DNA of 64,000 nt, taken from the NCBI GenBank assembly GCA_009760885.1, contig CM019716.1:4097501-4161500 (forward strand), written 5' to 3'. The position numbers and the translations under genes are program-made. The DNA comes from Achatina immaculata (taxonomy: Eukaryota > Mollusca > Gastropoda > Stylommatophora > Achatinidae). Below the pieces are notes generated by a model. That model was not told the origin of the DNA. It worked only from the letters and a program-made list of their open reading frames with translations, and did no database searches. Of the stretch, positions 57,554-64,000 are shown piece by piece. How positions within the stretch are numbered: position 1 is the first letter of the stretch; the number at the start of each line of letters is the position of its first letter.

Positions 57554-58963
57554 GTGTGAATTATATATATATTTCAGTTAAACTGAAGTCTAGATGTTTT
57601 TATTAAATGAATTCAAGAGCTTACAATAATTAGAAGCAGTTTACACAGTGTTTCCAAGATGAAAATATGTCAAATAACGGTGAGACACGCAGTGAGATCT
57701 ATATAACGCATGATGTCACGGGAAGAATGTTAAAAAAAAGACATTAATTATTTTCAGTGTACTAGTTATAGTTTTACGAGAAACGTCCGGTCCCTTACTG
57801 TTCCCACTGCTATTATAACTGGCTATCTGGCTTGTTCTTCGTTATATTTCTAACAGTATTTATGAAAAAAAAGGTTTGTAGTAAGTTTAATTAAGAGTTA
57901 ATATATAGTTAATATACAGCTGATAGTTGAACTGTGTAACATAAGAGAGAAAAAAAAGACAACCATGAGATATGAGGTTGCATCCCTTATCTACAATTCT
58001 TGCACCTCATTTTTCAAATTCGACTAAGGAACAAGCTTACTGCCATTTCCTTCTATAGCCTTTGGCTGTCTTTCCTCGGTAAACCTTGAACTTCATCCAT
58101 TTGTATCTTCCTACCAATTTCCAGACTGACGTATGCTTACGATATGATTGACTGACAGCTAATAATAATGTGTCACATTACTTAGAGTTGAATCTGTGCA
58201 CGATTTCTGAAATAAACCCTAATATTATTGTTCACTTGGTATGGTAGATGGGCACCATTTATCTTCCACTGTATGGTTTCCAAAAAACGTGTACGTTTTG
58301 TTTGCTAGTATGTTTCAATTCCAAATCTGAGGTTTATAATGTACATAGAATTGTCTAATTTCCGTGTAGTGTCACAAACAGTCACGTTTTTTTCAATGAG
58401 TACTTTTTTCATGAAGCTAAAAATAAACTTTACAACACTCACACTCGTAAACTGAGAATAGTCTCAGGCCAAAAGCTTTTTTAAAATTCTCTTGGAATTT
58501 CCTTCTGACCTACGCTTCTGCCGTTTTTCATCTATGGTGTTTTATTAACATTAAATTTAAGACATAACTGAAAGAAGTCTTACTCTGGGGAAGAAGACAA
58601 ACATTGTAAACTTTTCCTCAGAATATTTTACTTTAAAATTTCTGTTACAGATTTAGATGTCTGAATATGTGTATGTATTTACAAATGTAACAGTATATAG
58701 ATTTATCAGGATTGCTTTCCCTGTGATAGATATATCCCAATGATGTGATAAGTGCGCACAAGTTTCGAGATGCGCGAACTCACGATAGTGACTGCTTTTC
58801 TCTGAGCACGGACATTGTCAGAAAGTTTTTGGATCGCGTTTTGCTGGTTGAATATTGTGAGATTACGGTCTGTTTATCTTTCGACAAGAAAGGAGTTTAT
58901 ACTGTGCACTTTCACGTAAAGATTATGGGACGGACAGCTATGTCTCTAAGATTCCTTTTTTGT
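57554..58963. other. Unit C upstream spacer
   Basis: Aligns with 28600-31140 of unit B with that unit's LINEs absent, giving empty sites for 28916-29289, 29867-30190 and 30540-31025. No gene was recognised. Confidence 0.5.
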
Positions 58964-59075
58964 ACGAGGTATGTTCGGTAAGTAATGAGACGCTTGCCAT
59001 GATACAGAAAGCTTATGGGAAGGATGCTTTACCCAAAGCACAAGTGTTTCGATGGCACAAGACGTTCAAAGAAGA
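58964..59075 (+). mobile_element. Mariner 5' remnant
   Basis: Begins TACGAGGTATGTTCGGTAAG, like a mariner terminal repeat, and encodes MIQKAYGKDALPKAQVFRWH followed by KTFKE, the N-terminus of a mariner transposase. The LINE-G fragment starts directly after. Neither unit A (near 16092) nor unit B (near 31133) has it. Confidence 0.7.
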
Positions 59076-60702
59076 TACAGAACTTTGAGTGGCATATTAC
59101 CGAGTATACAATAATGGACAGAGATGAAATAATGGCACGATGTGAATACATTAGAGAACTCTATGATTATAATAGAAGCGAAATTGATATACGAAATAGC
59201 ACTGAAGGGCTTAATATATTAAAAGCAGAAGTGAAAGAAGCTATCAAACACATGAAAAACAACAAAGCCCCAGGACCAGATTAAATCACCAAGAAAGAAT
59301 TCGAAGCGTTAGGATAACTTGGCATAGAAAAATTACCAGGCTGCTGAATGACATCTATAATAGTAACTATGTCACATCAGACCTTTTGCAATCAGTTTTC
59401 ATTGCTCTACCAAAGAAACAGGGTGCAGCTGAATGTGAAGACCATCGAATAGTCTCATGAGCCATGTTACCAAAATCTGCTTCGTTTTGTCATGAGAAGA
59501 GCTAGGGGCAAAATAAAACGAGAAATCGTTGAAGAATAGTGAGCCTTCGTCGACGGAAAAGGCACGAATAATGCCATATATATACTGAGAACATTGATGG
59601 AAAGATCAATAGAAGTAAAGACGGACCTATACTTATGCTTCATAGACTACTGTAAAGCATTCTATAAAGTGAGACACAAAGAAATTATAAGAAACCTGGA
59701 AGACGTCAACATAGATTGGAAAGATCTGAAACTCATCATAACATATACTGGCAGCAATCAGCAGCAATGAAGGTTGAGACTCAAATAGGAGCATTCCAAG
59801 ACATAAAGTTGGGAGTGAGACAAGGATGTGTTCTTTCTCCTGACCTTTTCTCCTTGTACAGCGAAACATAATGAGAAATATAGAGAGCTTGCCAGGAATA
59901 TCAGTTGGCGGCTACAACGATAACAACTTAAGATATGCACACGACACAGTTCTGATTGTTTAAAGTGAAAGGGAGCTACAGGCTCTTCTGGACATCGTGG
60001 TTCGTGAAAGTAAAAGTAAAATCCCAGCCTGGATAAAAATAAGACTGAAGTGATGGTCATCTCAAAGAAAAGAATACCACATAAAGGTAGTACTACCATC
60101 AATGGCACAAATCTGAAACAAGTTGATAGATTCAAGTATTTAGGAACAATTATAGCAGCCGATTGAAAATGTCACAACGAAATAAAAAGCAGACGTGCTC
60201 AGTCGAAGTCAGCAATCCATACAATGAGACACATCTTGTGCAACAGATCCGTATCAATGGAAACAAGATTCCGAGTACTTAAATATTACATCGAGCCAAT
60301 TTTATTTTATGTATATGAAGCATGGTCTATGAATAAGAGAGTACAGCGAGAAATGGAGGCTATGGAAATGTGGTTCATAAGGAGTGCGATGAAGGTACCA
60401 CGGACAGCTAAGAAAACCAACGAAGAAGTCTTAAGAGGGGCTAGAATTAAAAGCAAATTACAGCAAAGATCAGAAGAAGAGAAGCGAAATTTGTAGGACA
60501 TTTTCTGAGAAGAAGAAAATTGTAACACATTCTGGCAACTGGAAAAACTGAGGGAAGAATAGACAGAAGAAGACAGAGAGAGACGTTACTGGATAGGTTG
60601 AAGAAAGTCGCCGGCGGATCTCATAATCAAGTCTAAAGACAGGGAATTGTGGAGAGAAATGATCGCCTACGCTACTCTGCATAGTACTTCATTGATTGAG
60701 AA
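59076..60702 (+). mobile_element. LINE-G fragment with decayed RT
   Basis: The plus strand shows, with many stops and shifts: AEVKEAIKHMKNNKAPGPD (pre-RT), SVFIALPKKQGAAECEDHR, LYLCFIDYCKAFYKVRHKEI, and LKICTRHSSD in place of the YADD region. TEVMVISKKRIPHK, VDRFKYLGTIIAAD and RHILCNRSVSMETRFRVLKY follow. The Lys-Asn-Lys-Ala-Pro-Gly block and FxDYxKAFD-like segment identify the RT. It ends near TACTTCATTGATTGA at 60688-60702. It is more decayed than the copy at 55612-57542. Confidence 0.85.
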
Positions 60703-61194
60703 TAAACCTCTATAAGAACATTGGAATCTCTTGTTGCCATTATTTCTCCCATGCTTTCTGTAGAATAAATCACCTTCTTTTTGACAGATATTGTCCACTC
60801 ACCTCGAATATACAACCAATGTGTGCACCACGGTCTTAGAAGACCAACATTTATAACGTATTTCCTGCCATTTAAGACGCACTTTTCCTCCCACAAACAC
60901 ACCACTAAAAGTCACTCTGCACTCAATACTCCGATGGTTAGATTTGGATAGGTCTTAGGGTAAATGTTACAGACACTAAATTAAAATCTGAACACCGGCA
61001 TTTAACACACTAGTCTCTAGATGATTCCCGAATCCAATATGTAAGACTCTGATTATTAAATTATCGTTACAAACAAAAATAATATTAAAACAAAGGGTAA
61101 ATCTATCGCCAGCAGAACATCACAGGATAGCTTTGCTATATTTGTTTCCAGACATTTAGAGATGAACTATATTTCTCCCATCATCATTAGGTGC
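60703..61194. other. Duplicon sequence shared with units A and B
   Basis: Aligns with 18890-19324 and 33470-33744 (ATTTAAGACGCAC, TTTGGATAGGTCTTAGGGTA). No gene was recognised. Confidence 0.5.
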
Positions 61195-61865
61195 AGTGCC
61201 AATAGGTCTTTGTTATTTCCAATCTTTTTATTGCGCTATTGTGTTAGAATGTGCGTGGTTTCTTTCTACTGGTCTTCTCGTGCATCTCTTTCCATATATC
61301 TTTTCTTTTGTTGTGATGTTTAGAAGCCTTTCCTTTCTGATCAGATGATCACTCAATGACAACGTATTTTCTGATGCACTTAATTAGGTTCCATTCTACG
61401 TTTTCTTTTGTTAGATATTAAATATTTGTCATCTTCCCTGTTCATTGTACTCTTAACATTTTTCTAGAAAGCACATTTCTGGTGGCTCTAGGGATCTAAA
61501 CATTGATCTGTTCGTTGTTCATGACTTGCTTCTATAGAGAGGATAGCCTCAGTGCCTCATTTTAGAGTTCTCTTTCTGATGTTTAATGGTAGAGATGCAC
61601 TGCTTAAGATGTTTCTCATTTGGTTTGGAATACTCTGTTCTTTATTTCAGAGCTGAATTTCCCATCTTTCGCTTATTTGTATTTGCTTCTTATCTCTTTG
61701 TCAATACTGTCATGATTTTCTTCGTCCTTTTTATGATGTTTTGTTTTATTCATGAGCTGCAATACTTCTGATGTCATTCACTTCTTCTTTGCTGTTCCTT
61801 TCGACTTTTATTTCTCTTCTTGTCTGATGATTGAACCTCACAGATTTCCCACTGGTAGTTAATAG
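61195..61865 (-). mobile_element. LINE-D relic, copy in unit C
   Basis: Aligns with 33745-34700 of unit B. It shares GGTGTTGTG-type changes and ends at a LINE-S insertion, resuming at about 62785-62905 (TGATGGATCATGTCCACCAT against TAGATCATGGCCACTACTGC near 34740). It lacks the 15-bp expansion of the unit B copy. Confidence 0.7.
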
Positions 61866-62784
61866 CTTTTGTTATTTTTGTAAATACATTTTATCTGCTC
61901 AGGAAAATAATGAAAAAATTGGATTTCCAACACATGTGATACAATTAATACCACTGCTGTATCTGCAAACAGGCAGCAGTAAGAATAAATGGTGAAAGAA
62001 TAACTTGGTTTGACATAAAACAAGGGGTCCGTCAGGGATGCCTTAATTATTTAACTTGTATACTGAAAATATAATGAGGAATGTTAGAGAAGATGTAGAC
62101 AAAGACTATTATGATGCCATAAAAATTGGAGGTTACGAAATACAAAAGATTAGATATGCTGATGACACAGCATTATTGTACACAACACAAAACGGAATGG
62201 AAAAACTAATTATGTCAGTCCATAAGAATAGTGAAGAGCAAAACCTCTATCTTAATGTGAAGAAAACTAAATTTATGACAAATGACAAAACAAATAATGC
62301 AGCTTAAATATGTATCAAATAGGAAGATTTGGAAGAGGTGGAGAGTTTTGAATATCTTGGATCATTACAAACTAATAATGGAGTTACAATGAGAGAAATT
62401 AAGAGGAGGACATCCATCGTTCTTAAAAAAAGTAAAAGAACTAAAGAATTTGTAGAGAGAAACAGACAGAACTACAAAAATAATATTTTTAAGGCCATGC
62501 ATCTTTCCTATCGCAACATATGCCTGTGAGACCTGGACACTTAACAAAACAGCTGAGAAACACATAAATGCCTTTGAATGTAAATGCTACAAACGAGTTC
62601 TTCAAATATCATGGAGACAGAAAAAAAAGAAGAAATATGTTCATACTGCAAGAACTTATTAGTGAAAAAGGCTGGCTAGTAAAGAGGATTAAACAGAGAA
62701 AACTTAAATATTTTGGACTCATTAAATGTCATGAGAAGGCATCTTGCTTACAGTTGAGAGGTTGCATGTGACATGCAAATGACT
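61866..62784 (+). mobile_element. LINE-S with RT palm, inserted in LINE-D
   Basis: The plus strand encodes AVRINGERITWFDIKQGVRQ, IRYADDTALLYT (YADD), LYLNVKKTKFMTND and VESFEYLGSLQTNNGVTMRE. It continues with VERNRQNYKNNIFKAMHLSY and KLKYFGLIKCHEK. It ends in ACATGCAAATGACTGACTGA, the TGAC tail of LINE-S. Frames are broken near 62305 and 62527. The LINE-D sequence flanking it on both sides is continuous in unit B. Confidence 0.88.
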
Positions 62785-62905
62785 GACTGATTTTGTAACA
62801 TGATGGATCATGTCCACCATTGCAGCCATCTCTTGCGATGACTTTTGTTGTTCATAAGGCATTTCCTAATCTTTTTTTTTATGAGAATATCTTATTACAT
62901 CTTAA

Positions 62906-64000
62906 ATCCTTCCCGTGCCGTTAAATGACATTTAGGGCCCGCATAGTAGTTCGCCAAAATTTCCTGTCTTCGGCAAGTTTTTCAATCTCATAAAGGGATG
63001 TTATACCCACTGAACTGGCCTCTCTTAACATTGTCCTCTTCAGAGTTTCATGTGGTCGACCTCTTTTTGTTCGGCCTGTTGTGTTCCATTTGATAGCTTG
63101 TTTGGGGATTCTCTGATAGTTTCTTCTCATCACAAGACCGACATATGTCCTTCTTCTTTTTCTGATCAGCCATGAGACAGGATGTTTACTCATTTGTCTT
63201 ATCTCTGCGTTGTTCTTGAATTCGTTCCACTTTATACAGCATATTTTCCCTAGGTATTTGTTTCCAAAAGAGTTTAATTTCTTGTCTATTTCTTTAGATG
63301 GTGTTCCAGCTTTCACATGCATAAATGAGGGTGGATATTACATGTGACTTGAATAATCTTAACTTCGTTTTTGTGCTTATAACTTTTGAATGCCATATGT
63401 TCTCAAGATTCTTGAAGATCGATGCTGCTTTTGCAGTTCTAATTCTAACTTCCTTTCTGGTGTCACCATCCTGGTTTATGAAGCTGCCAAGGTATGCTAA
63501 TTTATTAACATTTTCAACATCTGTCCCTTCTACGTGTATTTTTGCATTTTCATTAATGAGAAGTTTTATTATTTTTGTTTTGTCCTTGTTAATTTCAAAT
63601 CCTATTTTGATAGCTAGTGATGACAGGATATCTGTTTTTTCTTGCATGGAATTCACATTGTTACTGACAAGAGTTATGTCATTAGCAAAATCAAGATCTT
63701 CTACTTGGGTCCTATGAACCCAGTCAATACCTGTGTTACCTGTGCAGCATTTTTTCATTATGAAGTCTGTTGCAGCTCTAAAAAGCAAAGGAGACAGTAT
63801 ACATCCTTGTTTCACACCTGTTTCAATCTGGAACCATTCGGTTCATCCCTTCTTCTGTTTTGACTGCACAAACATATCCATTGTAGAAGTTCTTAATGAT
63901 GTTGACAGTTTTCAATGGTATTCTATATAGACTTAAAATTCTCCACAATGAATCTCTGTGTATGCTATCAAACGCCTTTTTTAAAGACTATGAAGTTCAG
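62906..64000 (-). mobile_element. LINE-X, 3' part, runs off the window
   Basis: The minus strand encodes an RT: KAFDSIHRDSLW near 63970, VKQGCILSPLLFRAATDFIM (63816 downward), LDFANDITLVSNNVNSMQEK, FEINKDKTKIIK and VNKLAYLGSFINQDGDTRKE. It continues with FKSHVISTLIYACESWN and, after a frame change at about 63300, RTYVGLVMRRNYQRIPKQAI and RTKRGRPHETLKRTML. The catalytic box reads FAND rather than YADD. The rest of the element lies beyond 64000. Confidence 0.87.

Larger units (their letters stand above)
46140..64000. repeat. Duplicon unit C
   Basis: This third unit has intact receptor gene C. Its 3' flank is reduced to about 46147-46220 plus the sequence after 51672, separated by LINE-R. The equivalent of 22300-24060 is missing. 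Private insertions: LINE-R 46222-51670, LINE-T 52509-53268, SINE 53947-54190, LINE-T 54528-54755, LINE-G 55612-57542, mariner relic 58964-59075 with LINE-G 59076-60702, and LINE-S 61866-62784. LINE-X starts at 62906. Confidence 0.7.

Overview
Eukaryotic, AT-rich DNA from an animal, most likely a mollusc and probably a gastropod. This is inferred from a lineage-expanded family of class A GPCRs resembling gastropod candidate chemosensory receptors, split by phase-defined introns, in a dense background of LINE, mariner/Tc1 and Ty3/gypsy debris. No operons, RBSs, rRNA or tRNA genes were seen.

The main structure is a tandem segmental triplication. Unit A (about 3620-22290), unit B (about 22300-44650) and unit C (about 46140 to the right edge) each carry one minus-strand receptor gene with three coding exons and recognisably homologous flanks. 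Genes B (24213-28358) and C (51685-55438) are intact by eye: coding exons of 271, 148 and 667 bp, identical splice phases, 361 residues. Gene A (9600-14135) is a pseudogene: exon 1 has lost 1 and 10 bp, and a deletion of about 137 bp replaces the C-terminus. A fourth family member, on the plus strand, is cut by the left edge (1-206).

The rest is mostly mobile DNA. The paralogous units act as empty-site controls for one another, so several insertions can be delimited with target-site duplications (TSDs). I use informal names. LINE-T ends in a (TGA)n tail; LINE-G has an endonuclease like 'craniofacial development protein 2-like' elements and a TGAATT/TCAA tail; LINE-S ends in a TGAC/TGAA tail. 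LINE-R has endonuclease, RT and RNase H; LINE-D is an old antisense copy shared by all three units; LINE-X runs off the right edge. Also present are a mariner with 35-bp terminal inverted repeats (7397-8685), a mariner relic split by LINE-T (12207-13743), a Tc1-like element (31390-32786), a gypsy element with two LTRs but no recognisable integrase (35421-43158), and a tRNA-derived SINE (53947-54190).

Tandem arrays are abundant: 35 bp (1683-2280), 66 bp (16130-17120), GATA (17651-17791), 40 bp in intron 1 of gene B, and 43-bp and 23-bp arrays inside LINE-R coding sequence. I did not find a convincing new multi-gene system. The most biologically interesting content is the receptor cluster and its birth-and-death history.
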